Source of the DNA: Candidatus Zixiibacteriota bacterium
Lineage (GTDB): Bacteria; Zixibacteria; MSB-5A5; GN15; FEB-12
Direction of reading: 5' to 3'
Assembly: GCA_034439475.1 (NCBI GenBank)
Contig: JAWXAN010000031.1
Span: forward strand, 49,811 to 113,810
DNA: 64,000 bases
Shown: positions 25,030-33,446 of the stretch, one piece after another
Layout: each line of letters begins with the position of its first letter
Numbering within the stretch: position 1 is the stretch's first letter
Position numbers and translations under genes: made by a program
The notes under the pieces: model-generated
Told to the model about the DNA's origin: nothing
Database searches by the model: none
The model's input: the letters and a program-made list of their open reading frames with translations, nothing else

Positions 25030-26137
25030 ATGATTGCTGAACTGAAATACAAAGTCCCTGACCTAAAATCCCGTCTTGAGAAGCTCGCGAGGTATCTTTG
25101 ACCTTGAGGGAAGAAAAAAGAAAATAGCCGAACTCGAAGAAAAATCAGCTCAATCTGGCTTTTGGAATGACACCCAAACCGCTCAGGCAATTCTCAAAGA
25201 AGCATCGGCGCACAAAAAGTGGGTTGACTCCCATGTTAGGCTTGAAAAGGAACTGAACGACCTTATTGAACTCAGTGAGATGGTTGACAAGGATTCTGTC
25301 GAAGCCGGCGAGGTGGGGGACTCATTCGAGCGGCTTGTCAAAGATATCGACTCGATGGAATTTTCCACCCAGCTTTCGGGACCCGATGACCACCGCGACG
25401 CAATTCTCAACATCCACCCCGGAGCCGGTGGAACTGAATCGCAGGACTGGGCCGATATGCTTTTCCGCATGTACAACCGCTGGGCCGAGCGGCGTGGGTT
25501 TTCTGTGGAGTTGCTGGACTACCAGCCCGGCGACGAAGCTGGCCTGAAATCCGCGACACTCGAGATCAAAGGTGAATACGCCTTCGGCTACCTCAAAGCT
25601 GAATCGGGTGTGCATAGACTTGTGCGAATTTCACCTTTTGATGCCAATTCACGACGACACACTTCGTTTGTTTCAGTCCATGTCTATCCCCTTATCGAAG
25701 ACAATGTCCAAGTTGACATTCGAGACGAAGATATTCGCATCGACACCTACCGTGCCTCGGGCGCTGGCGGCCAGCATGTCAATAAAACATCCTCGGCTAT
25801 TCGTATCACACACATTCCGTCAAACATAGTCGTGACGTGCCAAACCGAGCGAAGTCAGCTCAAAAATAAAGAGTCGGCATTTATTGTATTGAAGTCGCGC
25901 CTGTACCAGCTTCATCGCGAGGAAGAAGCCAAAAAAATGGAGAAATTCGACAAGACTAAAAAGAAAATCGAATGGGGTTCACAGATTCGCTCGTATGTCT
26001 TCCATCCCTATAATATGGTCAAAGACCATCGCACCGACTGCGAAACATCGAATGTCCAACTCGTAATGGACGGCGATCTAGATGCATTTATTCAGGCTTA
26101 TCTATCCGACCCTGACCTCAAAGATCAGGTCGTGTAA
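25030..26137 (+). CDS. prfB: Peptide chain release factor 2 with programmed +1 frameshift
   Basis: The gene starts at ATG 25030 and reads 23 codons to an in-frame TGA at 25099. The site is AGG TAT CTT TGA C, the classic RF2 autoregulatory slip: ribosomes skip base 25099 and continue with GAC at 25100. The product is 368 residues, close to E. coli RF2. Domains include the GGQ loop (RASGAGGQHVNKTSSAIRITH), which triggers peptide release. RF2 reads UGA and UAA, so low RF2 favours frameshifting and restores supply. The SD-like element is a short GAGG rather than the longer AGGGGG. Confidence 0.97.
25087..25102 (+). promoter_or_regulatory. RF2 recoding site
   Basis: GCGAGG TAT CTT TGA C: an internal SD-like GAGG three bases before CUU, then the UGA stop and C. 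This is the conserved +1 shift signal of prfB. Confidence 0.95.
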
Positions 26138-26147
26138 CTCGAATACT

Positions 26148-27143
26148 ATGATGAGCCCCATGCTGCAAATTCGTGAACGTGCTAAAGCCAAAAAGCTAAG
26201 GGTAGTCCTTCCCGAGGGAACAGAGCCAAGGATAATTCTGGCGGCCAAAAAACTCCTCTCAGAAGGGATGGCATCGGTAACGCTTCTTGGTGATGAAAAT
26301 GAGGTCTCCGCGCGCGCCAAAGAGCATGGCCTGAACACAAATAAAGTACAGATTGTCAACCCGATCTCGGCGGTTGAGTATAATTCATATGTCGCTGAAC
26401 TCGTTGAAATCCGCAAGAGCAAGGGTTTGTCCCAACGAGATGCGCAGGCTCTGATCGCAAGTCCGCTTTATTTTGGAGCGATGCTGGTGCGACACGACCT
26501 GGCCGATGCTTCGGTTGCAGGTTCGGTCAACACGACTGGCGATGTTCTCCGCGCCGCACTCCATGTGATAGGTATGAAAACAGGAATCAATACGGTTTCG
26601 AGTTCGTTTCTTATGGTGATGCCGAAATTTCATGACGTGCGCAATAAAGCATTTTTATTCGGCGACTGCGCCGTTGTTCCCAATCCAAGCGCAGAGCAGC
26701 TTGCGACAATCGCCCTCTCGACATCTGAGACTTTTGAACGTCTCATTGGCGAGAAACCGCGGGTAGCATTGCTCTCGTTTTCCACCAAAGGTTCGGCGTC
26801 GCATCCCGATGTGGACAAAGTTCTAATGGCTCTAAAGATACTCAAATCTGACCACCCAGACCTTGAAGTCGACGGGGAATTGCAACTCGATGCCGCAATC
26901 ATGCCCGAAGTTGCCGCCCGCAAGGCACCTGAGTCTTCGGTTGCAGGTAAGGCTAATGTGCTTATCTTTCCTGACCTCGATTCCGGCAATATCGGCTACA
27001 AACTTACCGAGAGATTTGGCGGAGCGACGGCTATCGGTCCGATTCTTCAGGGACTAGCCAAACCCGCAAACGACCTTTCGCGCGGATGCACGGTCGATGA
27101 CATTGTTGACACCGTTGCGATTGCATTGCTTATGAAAGGTTAA
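26148..27143 (+). CDS. pta: Phosphate acetyltransferase
   Basis: 331 residues from ATG 26148; nearby ATGs at 26151 and 26160 are alternatives. It interconverts acetyl-CoA and acetyl phosphate. Typical blocks of the short PTA/PTB family are present: VVLPEGTEPRIILAAKKLL, ADASVAGSVNTTGDVLRAAL, SSSFLMVMP, FGDCAVVPNPSAEQLATIA, LSFSTKGSASHPDVDKV, DGELQLDAAIMPEVAARKAP, NVLIFPDLDSGNIGYKL and GPILQGLAKPANDLSRGC. It lies 10 bases past prfB and 5 before the aminotransferase, so it is operonic. No ackA is in view. Confidence 0.93.
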   Translation: MMSPMLQIRERAKAKKLRVVLPEGTEPRIILAAKKLLSEGMASVTLLGDENEVSARAKEHGLNTNKVQIVNPISAVEYNSYVAELVEIRKSKGLSQRDAQALIASPLYFGAMLVRHDLADASVAGSVNTTGDVLRAALHVIGMKTGINTVSSSFLMVMPKFHDVRNKAFLFGDCAVVPNPSAEQLATIALSTSETFERLIGEKPRVALLSFSTKGSASHPDVDKVLMALKILKSDHPDLEVDGELQLDAAIMPEVAARKAPESSVAGKANVLIFPDLDSGNIGYKLTERFGGATAIGPILQGLAKPANDLSRGCTVDDIVDTVAIALLMKG

Positions 27144-27148
27144 GTAGA

Positions 27149-28360
27149 ATGCCATTAAGTCATCTGGCCGAAGAAATCTGCGATCCTCCAACCCTGAAAC
27201 TGAGTCAAAAAGCGCGCGACCTCAAAGCTCAGGGCGAAGCCGTGATTCACCTCGGTTCGGGAGAACCTCTTAATAAAACTCCGCAGTCGGCCATTGATCA
27301 CTGCCGTAAGCTTTTGGAGACCGGTGAAATCAGATACTCGCCCACAGAAGGGGCGCCGACTCTGATTCAAGCTATCATCGGCTACACCGAAAAGAATTAC
27401 GCGAAGACGGTTGACAAGCAGAATGTCATCGTCTGTAACGGAGCCAAGCACGCTCTCTATACATTGATAATGACTATTATCAATCCCGATGAAGAGGTTA
27501 TCATCCCGGCGCCTTATTGGGTAAGTTATCCTGAACTTGTCAAGATGGCGTATGGGCAGCCTGTGATTGTCCCATGCACCAACGACCAGTTTTTCCCGAA
27601 TATGACTGATATTTCCGCGGCTGTGACTTCGAAAACACGGGCCATCATAATCAATAGTCCGAATAATCCTTCGGGCGCTATCTTTCCTGACGCATTGATA
27701 AAAGAGCTTGTTGATTTTTGCGCCAAAAATGACCTCTACCTTATCATGGATGATATTTACCACAAGCTGGCTTTCGACAACCAGACCCCGGTCTCATGCT
27801 ATTCGTTCTCGAACGGTAATCCTGAGACATCGAAGCTTGTTGTGATAAACGGAGTGTCAAAACTTTACGGCATGACCGGATTTCGTATCGGCTGGGCGGT
27901 GGCCAATCACCGGGTAATTGCCGGAATGAGCACTATCGCGGCACAGACGGTCTCGTGCGCATCGATTCTAACTCAGACAGCCGCCGTCGGCGCGCTGACC
28001 GGTGATCAGGCTCCGGTGGAATCCCTCAGGTTGACATTACAGAATAATCGCGATATTATGCTCCGCGAATTAAAGCAGTTGGCCAATGTAAAGGTCAGGG
28101 TTCCAAAAGGGACATTTTATTGTCTTCCAGATTTCAGCGCCTACGAGAAGGACTCCGTGAAACTCTCCGAGTACCTGCTCGAGAAAGCTCTGGTGGTTAC
28201 GATTCCGGGAAAGGAATTTGGGATTGAAGGACATTTACGCCTCAGCTATTGCGGCTCGGAACAAGATATTATTGAGGGTGTCGCGCGAATTAAATGGGCG
28301 CTTGATACCCAGTCACCCGATACGATACAGATAGGCAATCGAACGGTAAGGAGAAAGTAA
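27149..28360 (+). CDS. Class I/II aminotransferase, aspartate aminotransferase-like
   Basis: 403 residues, a PLP enzyme transferring amino groups between aspartate or a similar donor and 2-oxoglutarate. Motifs: HLGSGEPLNKTPQ, NGAKHALY, IPAPYWVSYPEL, IINSPNNPSGAIF, the DDIYHKL block and the Schiff-base Lys in NGVSKLYGMTGFRIGW, followed by RLSYCGSE near the end. It belongs to the type I-beta bacterial group. Position between pta and pckA suggests feeding of oxaloacetate/aspartate carbon into gluconeogenesis. Confidence 0.92.
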   Translation: MPLSHLAEEICDPPTLKLSQKARDLKAQGEAVIHLGSGEPLNKTPQSAIDHCRKLLETGEIRYSPTEGAPTLIQAIIGYTEKNYAKTVDKQNVIVCNGAKHALYTLIMTIINPDEEVIIPAPYWVSYPELVKMAYGQPVIVPCTNDQFFPNMTDISAAVTSKTRAIIINSPNNPSGAIFPDALIKELVDFCAKNDLYLIMDDIYHKLAFDNQTPVSCYSFSNGNPETSKLVVINGVSKLYGMTGFRIGWAVANHRVIAGMSTIAAQTVSCASILTQTAAVGALTGDQAPVESLRLTLQNNRDIMLRELKQLANVKVRVPKGTFYCLPDFSAYEKDSVKLSEYLLEKALVVTIPGKEFGIEGHLRLSYCGSEQDIIEGVARIKWALDTQSPDTIQIGNRTVRRK

Positions 28361-28363
28361 CAG

Positions 28364-30031
28364 ATGACGAAACGCCTCAATTTGGAAACACCGGCGTTGG
28401 CTCAGGCGGAATCGCTCAAAAGCGAATATGGTCTCGACAAACTTGGAATGACCAACCTCAAAACTATCTATTGGAATCTGCCAGCCGCAAGCCTCTACGA
28501 GGAAATCGTATTTCGTAATGAGGGACAAATCACAGAAGGCGGCGCTATTACGGTAGACACCGGTCAGCATACTGCCCGCGCCGCGCAGGACAAGTTTATT
28601 GTCAAGGAATCTTCAAGCGATAAGCATATTTGGTGGGGATCATACAACCGTTCTTTCCCTGACGAAAAATTCACCGCCATTTTTAAGCGGATGAACGACT
28701 TTCTTCGGGAACGGGATGTATTTGTCCAAGACTGCTATGGCGGGGCCGATACGGCGTACCGGCTTCCCGTGCGAGTCATCACAGAATATGCATGGCATTC
28801 CCTTTTCGCCCAGAATATGCTGATTTCACCAACGACCATTGAAGAGCGCAAGAAGTTTATCCCTCAGTTTACTGTCATAAGCCTTCCATCGTTTCAGGCG
28901 ACTCCGGAAACCGATGGCACCCGCACGCCGACTTTTATTCTTCTCAATTTCGACCAGAAGCTGTGTCTTATCGGCGGTACGGGATACGGCGGTGAGATTA
29001 AGAAATCAGTTTTCACACTTCTTAATTATCTTCTTCCTCTTCAAGATGTCCTTACCATGCACTGCTCGGCGAATGTCGGCAAAGACAAGGATGTCGCGGT
29101 CTTTTTTGGACTGAGCGGCACGGGCAAGACCACGCTTTCCGCCGATGCAAGTCGTTCACTTATTGGCGACGACGAGCATGGCTGGAGCGATAGGGGCGTG
29201 TTCAATTTCGAAGGCGGCTGTTACGCAAAAGTCATCCGCCTTTCTCCAAGCGCTGAACCGCAAATCTATTCAACTACAAGCCGTTTCGGAACTGTTCTTG
29301 AAAATGTTGTGTTTGATCCGATCACACGCAAGCTCGACTTGGACAGCGATGCCCGCACTGAAAACACCAGGGCTGCATATCCGTTGAATTTTATTTCTAA
29401 CGCCGTCCCTGAGAAAATGGCCGGCCATCCAAAAAATATTATCATGCTTACCTGCGATGCTTCGGGTGTCATGCCACCTATCGCCAAATTATCGCCAGAA
29501 CAGGCTATGTACCACTTTATATCGGGATATACATCCAAAGTCGGTGGAACCGAAATCGGCATGAGCAAGCAGCCATCGTTGACATTCAGCGCCTGCTTTG
29601 GCGCACCATTTATGGTGCACCACCCGTCGTATTACGCCAATATGCTTAAAACCCGAATACTCAAACATAAAGTCAGCTGCTGGCTGGTCAACACCGGCTG
29701 GACTGGCGGTCCGTTTGGAGTTGGTAAAAGAATGTCAATTCAGCATACCCGCACTCTGCTGAATGCGGCTCTTACTGGTAAACTTGATGGTATTAACTAT
29801 TACACCGATCCGGTTTTCGGATTCCAAGTCCCCACCCGATGTGAAGGCGTTCCTGACAATGTGCTCAATCCGGCTGAGACATGGGCTGATCAGAATGCAT
29901 TCCGCGAAAAATATTTGTGGCTCGCCTCGCAGTTCATCGAGAATTTCAAGAAGTACGAAGAAGGCACGCCTCCGGAAGTCATAAACGCCGGGCCGGTAGT
30001 GAGAGAGTTTACTACAATCGGCAAAAGCTGA
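28364..30031 (+). CDS. pckA: Phosphoenolpyruvate carboxykinase (ATP type)
   Basis: 555 residues. It converts oxaloacetate and ATP to phosphoenolpyruvate in gluconeogenesis. The kinase-1a P-loop GLSGTGKTTLSAD, the metal/kinase-2 region LIGDDEHGWSD, the RPE-type substrate region (DCYGGADTAYRLPVRVITEYAWHSLFAQNML) and the C-terminal NTGWTGGPFGVGKRMSI are all complete. It follows the aminotransferase with 3 bases between, completing a prfB-pta-aminotransferase-pckA run. Confidence 0.96.
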   Translation: MTKRLNLETPALAQAESLKSEYGLDKLGMTNLKTIYWNLPAASLYEEIVFRNEGQITEGGAITVDTGQHTARAAQDKFIVKESSSDKHIWWGSYNRSFPDEKFTAIFKRMNDFLRERDVFVQDCYGGADTAYRLPVRVITEYAWHSLFAQNMLISPTTIEERKKFIPQFTVISLPSFQATPETDGTRTPTFILLNFDQKLCLIGGTGYGGEIKKSVFTLLNYLLPLQDVLTMHCSANVGKDKDVAVFFGLSGTGKTTLSADASRSLIGDDEHGWSDRGVFNFEGGCYAKVIRLSPSAEPQIYSTTSRFGTVLENVVFDPITRKLDLDSDARTENTRAAYPLNFISNAVPEKMAGHPKNIIMLTCDASGVMPPIAKLSPEQAMYHFISGYTSKVGGTEIGMSKQPSLTFSACFGAPFMVHHPSYYANMLKTRILKHKVSCWLVNTGWTGGPFGVGKRMSIQHTRTLLNAALTGKLDGINYYTDPVFGFQVPTRCEGVPDNVLNPAETWADQNAFREKYLWLASQFIENFKKYEEGTPPEVINAGPVVREFTTIGKS

Positions 30032-30051
30032 TCTGAACTGACATTGAAATT

Positions 30052-30083
30052 AAATCAGGGATTATGCATTCAATCCCTGATTT
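30052..30083 (+). terminator. Hairpin after pckA
   Basis: A 12-bp perfect stem, AAATCAGGGATT/AATCCCTGATTT, with an 8-base loop. No long T-run follows, so it may be a Rho-type or stabilising 3' end rather than a strong intrinsic terminator. Confidence 0.5.
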
Positions 30084-30142
30084 GACAAGAATTAGATTAC
30101 AATTAAGACATCCTCACAAAACCCCAAACAGCACAGATAACC

Positions 30143-30547
30143 ATGCCTACATACGAATATCGATGTCTCGACTGCGAACATAAGTTTGAGGAAATTCAAA
30201 CTATGTCGGCGCCAGCCATTGAGATCTGTCCCAAATGCGGCGGGAAAGCTCAGCGTCACATTTCCGGCGGAGCCGGGCTAATCTTTAAGGGCTCAGGCTT
30301 CTATATCACCGATTACCGCAGCGACTCCTACAAAAGTGCGGCCTCGAAAGACAGCGGCGGCGCAAGCGAGAAAACGACATCGGACGGCGGCTCTTCCTCA
30401 TCCACCGATAATAAGAGCGACAGCAGCCCGGCTAAATCTGACAGCAACGCCGCCTCAAAAACTGCCACCACACCGGCGCCTCCCGTCCCATCGAGTTCAC
30501 CAGCGCCAGCCAAATCGGCGGAAAAGTCGGATAAAAAGAAAGATTAG
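30143..30547 (+). CDS. FmdB-family zinc ribbon protein
   Basis: 134 residues. The N-terminal 60 are the FmdB zinc ribbon: MPTYEYRCLDCEHKFEEIQ and EICPKCGGKAQR (two CxxC pairs), ending with the usual GAGLIFKGSGFYITDYR. The C-terminal half is a low-complexity Ser/Ala/Pro/Lys/Asp tail without structure. FmdB proteins are small putative regulators of unknown mechanism. The next gene starts 38 bases later. Confidence 0.88.
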   Translation: MPTYEYRCLDCEHKFEEIQTMSAPAIEICPKCGGKAQRHISGGAGLIFKGSGFYITDYRSDSYKSAASKDSGGASEKTTSDGGSSSSTDNKSDSSPAKSDSNAASKTATTPAPPVPSSSPAPAKSAEKSDKKKD

Positions 30548-30585
30548 ACTTTTGCCAAAAAGGGTAAGAGCCGTATCTTTCCTCC

Positions 30586-31965
30586 ATGACTCGATCTCCT
30601 CAGCTTTTTGAACTGCTCCGCAAAGCCCTCAAAGCTCCAGATTCACTCTTTCTCGACATAGAGAAATACCCCAAGTACCATCGCGACGCGACCGGTTTGA
30701 GCCAAAAACCCCAAGCTATCCTGCTGGCTGAGAATAAATGCGACATAATAACGGCGGTGAAATTTTGTGTTGAACACAATATCCCGATTACCCCGCGCGG
30801 AGCGGGAACTGGCTTATCTGGAGGTTGTGTCCCAAGCTCGAAAGGGATAGTTATTTCGACTGAGAAGCTCGATTCAATTGACTTGCATCCCGACAAACAA
30901 CTCGCGCTCTGCGGACCGGGAGTTATCACAAAGGCGCTGCAAATTGCCGCCGCCGAGTTTGGATTGACCTATCCCCCCGATCCAGCCTCGTACGGCGAGT
31001 CTACGCTTGGCGGCAATGTCGCCGAGGGTGCGGGCGGACTGCGATGCAAACGCTTTGGTGTCACAAAGGATTATGTGCTCGGAATTGAAGCGGTAACTAT
31101 GAAGGGCTCTCTGTTGAAAACCGGCTATTACAACGACTGTGCGGGAATGTCACTTGCCGATCTACTCATTGCATCCGAAGGGACACTTGCTATTATCACC
31201 GAACTTGCCTTGAGCCTCATCCCAACTCCAAATCGCGGAACGACTATCCTTGTCACATTCGAAAAACCCAAAGACGCCGCCCAGACGGTCTCAGATATCA
31301 CAGCGCAGGGTATAATCCCGACGGTGCTTGAATTCCTCGATGGCAATGCTGCCGCATGCTCCAACGCCTTTGAAAAGACCGATGGTCTCGACAATAATAC
31401 TGGCGCAATCCTGCTCATAGAAACAGGCGCAGGCGACAACAATGTTGAAACAAAACTCATACGAGCCATCTGTGAGGCGAACTCCTGCAACTACATTACA
31501 ATTGAGGAAACCCCGGTAAAAGCCGAAGAGCTTTGGCGAGTGAGGCGAAATCTCTCTCGAGCGATCAAGGCATCGGTCAAATGCTTTATTTCTGAAGATG
31601 TGGCTGTTCCGAACACGAAGTTTCCTGAACTTGTTGATTTTGTGGCTCAGATGAACCAAAACGGACCTCTGCGCGTCGTTTCGTTTGGCCATGCGGGTGA
31701 CGGGAATTTGCACGCTGTCTTTTTGTCTGATGACGACTCCCCTGCTGGCCGAAAAATTATGGACCAGCAAGTCGTTTTGCTGATGAGGAAAACCCTTGAA
31801 TTGGGCGGCACACTCACCGGAGAGCATGGAATCGGCCTGGCTAAACGGGAATTTCTTCCTTGGGAGTTTGACAAACCCACAATTAAGGCTATGCGAGCGA
31901 TAAAAGAGGTTTTTGACCCCGAGAACCTGCTTAACCCCGACAAGCTTTTTGACGATACTAAGTGA
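30586..31965 (+). CDS. FAD-linked oxidase, glycolate oxidase/D-lactate dehydrogenase GlcD-like
   Basis: 459 residues. The FAD-binding type 4 domain includes the phosphate loop PRGAGTGLSGGCVPS, PPDPASYGESTLGGNVAEGAGGL and a C-terminal GLYCOLATE-type cap with SFGHAGDGNLHA and TGEHGIGLAKREFLPWEF. This group oxidises D-2-hydroxyacids such as glycolate or D-lactate. Neither glcE/glcF nor an iron-sulfur partner is adjacent, so the electron acceptor is unknown; a stand-alone D-lactate dehydrogenase is likely. Confidence 0.9.
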   Translation: MTRSPQLFELLRKALKAPDSLFLDIEKYPKYHRDATGLSQKPQAILLAENKCDIITAVKFCVEHNIPITPRGAGTGLSGGCVPSSKGIVISTEKLDSIDLHPDKQLALCGPGVITKALQIAAAEFGLTYPPDPASYGESTLGGNVAEGAGGLRCKRFGVTKDYVLGIEAVTMKGSLLKTGYYNDCAGMSLADLLIASEGTLAIITELALSLIPTPNRGTTILVTFEKPKDAAQTVSDITAQGIIPTVLEFLDGNAAACSNAFEKTDGLDNNTGAILLIETGAGDNNVETKLIRAICEANSCNYITIEETPVKAEELWRVRRNLSRAIKASVKCFISEDVAVPNTKFPELVDFVAQMNQNGPLRVVSFGHAGDGNLHAVFLSDDDSPAGRKIMDQQVVLLMRKTLELGGTLTGEHGIGLAKREFLPWEFDKPTIKAMRAIKEVFDPENLLNPDKLFDDTK

Positions 31966-32103
31966 AAAAGCCCAACTAAACCGAGTTGCTTGACAAGCTT
32001 TTGCCTCAAGCATACCTTGCAGGAGATGAACGTGAATACTTTCACATCAACAAAAACCGCAACGGATACGACCCCTCGCGCTGAAATATACAAGGAGACA
32101 GGG

Positions 32104-33393
32104 ATGGCCATCACGCTGAAGGAGAAGCTTGCCGGAATGATTCCAAAGCTTCGCCAGGAACGAGAAGAACTTTTACGATCGCACGGCGAGAAGACCATAT
32201 CGTCAGTCACAATTTCCCAAGCAATAGGCGGCACGAGAGGTGTTCGCGCCCTTGTCTGTGACACATCGGTTGTCGAAGCCGATCAAGGGCTAATAATTCG
32301 CGGAATACCTATCATGGAGCTTATTGACCGGCTTCCAGAGGAGATTTTCTGGCTCCTCCTGACCGGTGAACTCCCATCAGGCGATGAACTTAAACTCTTC
32401 CAAAAGGAACTGCGCGCCCAAGGCGAAGTACCAGCCTATATCTGGAAACTTCTCCAATGCATGCCCAAGAATTCGCATCCTATGACCATGCTCAGCAGTG
32501 CCATTCTGGCCATGTCAAATGAATCTGCTTTTCGAAAGAAATATGACGAAGGAATTCCAAAATCGACCTATTGGGAACCTGCTCTTGAAGACGCCATAAA
32601 GATAATGGGCACAGTGCACACAATCGCCGCTGGCATTTACCGCATGCGCTACAAAAAGGGGCCGGTTATTCTGCCTTCGACCAAGACTGATTGGTCATCA
32701 GAGTATGTACGCATGCTTGGTTTGGCGCCGAAAAAGGGTGAGACCTCCAAGATGATGCAGCTCTATCTCGTACTGCATTCTGATCATGAAGGCGGAAATG
32801 TCTCGGCCTACTCCTGTCATACAGTCGGCTCGGCCCTGTCGGATCCTTTTTATTCCGTTTCAGCTGGTCTCAATGGTCTTGCTGGGCCCCTGCACGGTTT
32901 GGCTAACCAGGAATGTCTTGGATGGATACTCGATACAATTGAAAATTTCGGCTGCGCCCCGACCGAAGAGCAGATCCGGGAATATTCCTGGAAAACCCTC
33001 AAATCAGGTCAGGTCATTCCGGGCTATGGACATGCTGTGTTGAGAATTACCGATCCCCGATTCACGGCGATCACTGATTTTGGGCGAAAGCATCTGAAGC
33101 ACGATCCTGTCTTTCAGACCGTAGATAGAGTTTTCAATGTCGTTCCGAACGTTCTACTTGAACAGGGAAAAGCCAAAGACCCGTGGCCGAATGTCGATGC
33201 CGGATCGGGCGCGGTGCTCTACCATTACGGCCTGAAAGAGTTTGAGTACTACACAGTTGTATTTTCTGTCTCTCGCGTGATGGGAATGCTTGCCCAGTTG
33301 GTCCTCAACCGCGCTCTCGGAACGCCAATAACCCGCCCAAAATCTGTCTCTACGGCATGGTTAAGACAGGAAGCCATGAAAGAGAAAAACTAA
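32104..33393 (+). CDS. Citrate synthase, mitochondrial (eukaryote-like) type
   Basis: 429 residues from ATG 32104, which has AAGGAGACAGGG just upstream; an ATG at 32026 with AGGAG would add 26 residues. It condenses oxaloacetate and acetyl-CoA to citrate. Catalytic segments: AGPLHGLANQECLGW, PGYGHAVLR and WPNVDAGSGAVLYHYGL with the Asp. These match the mitochondrial citrate synthases far better than GltA (for example ALSDPFYSVSAGLNGLAGPL and RALGTPITRPKSVST). Position after glcD gives a link to acetate/glycolate carbon. Confidence 0.93.
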   Translation: MAITLKEKLAGMIPKLRQEREELLRSHGEKTISSVTISQAIGGTRGVRALVCDTSVVEADQGLIIRGIPIMELIDRLPEEIFWLLLTGELPSGDELKLFQKELRAQGEVPAYIWKLLQCMPKNSHPMTMLSSAILAMSNESAFRKKYDEGIPKSTYWEPALEDAIKIMGTVHTIAAGIYRMRYKKGPVILPSTKTDWSSEYVRMLGLAPKKGETSKMMQLYLVLHSDHEGGNVSAYSCHTVGSALSDPFYSVSAGLNGLAGPLHGLANQECLGWILDTIENFGCAPTEEQIREYSWKTLKSGQVIPGYGHAVLRITDPRFTAITDFGRKHLKHDPVFQTVDRVFNVVPNVLLEQGKAKDPWPNVDAGSGAVLYHYGLKEFEYYTVVFSVSRVMGMLAQLVLNRALGTPITRPKSVSTAWLRQEAMKEKN

Positions 33394-33446
33394 TCCTCTT
33401 TTTAATTGGCTCAGTTACAATCCACGATTCTTGATTCAGAAAGGTC

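Noticed and set aside
25030..25101. Truncated or frameshifted prfB as a pseudogene
   Set aside because: The stop and shift match the known RF2 programmed frameshift exactly, so the gene is intact.
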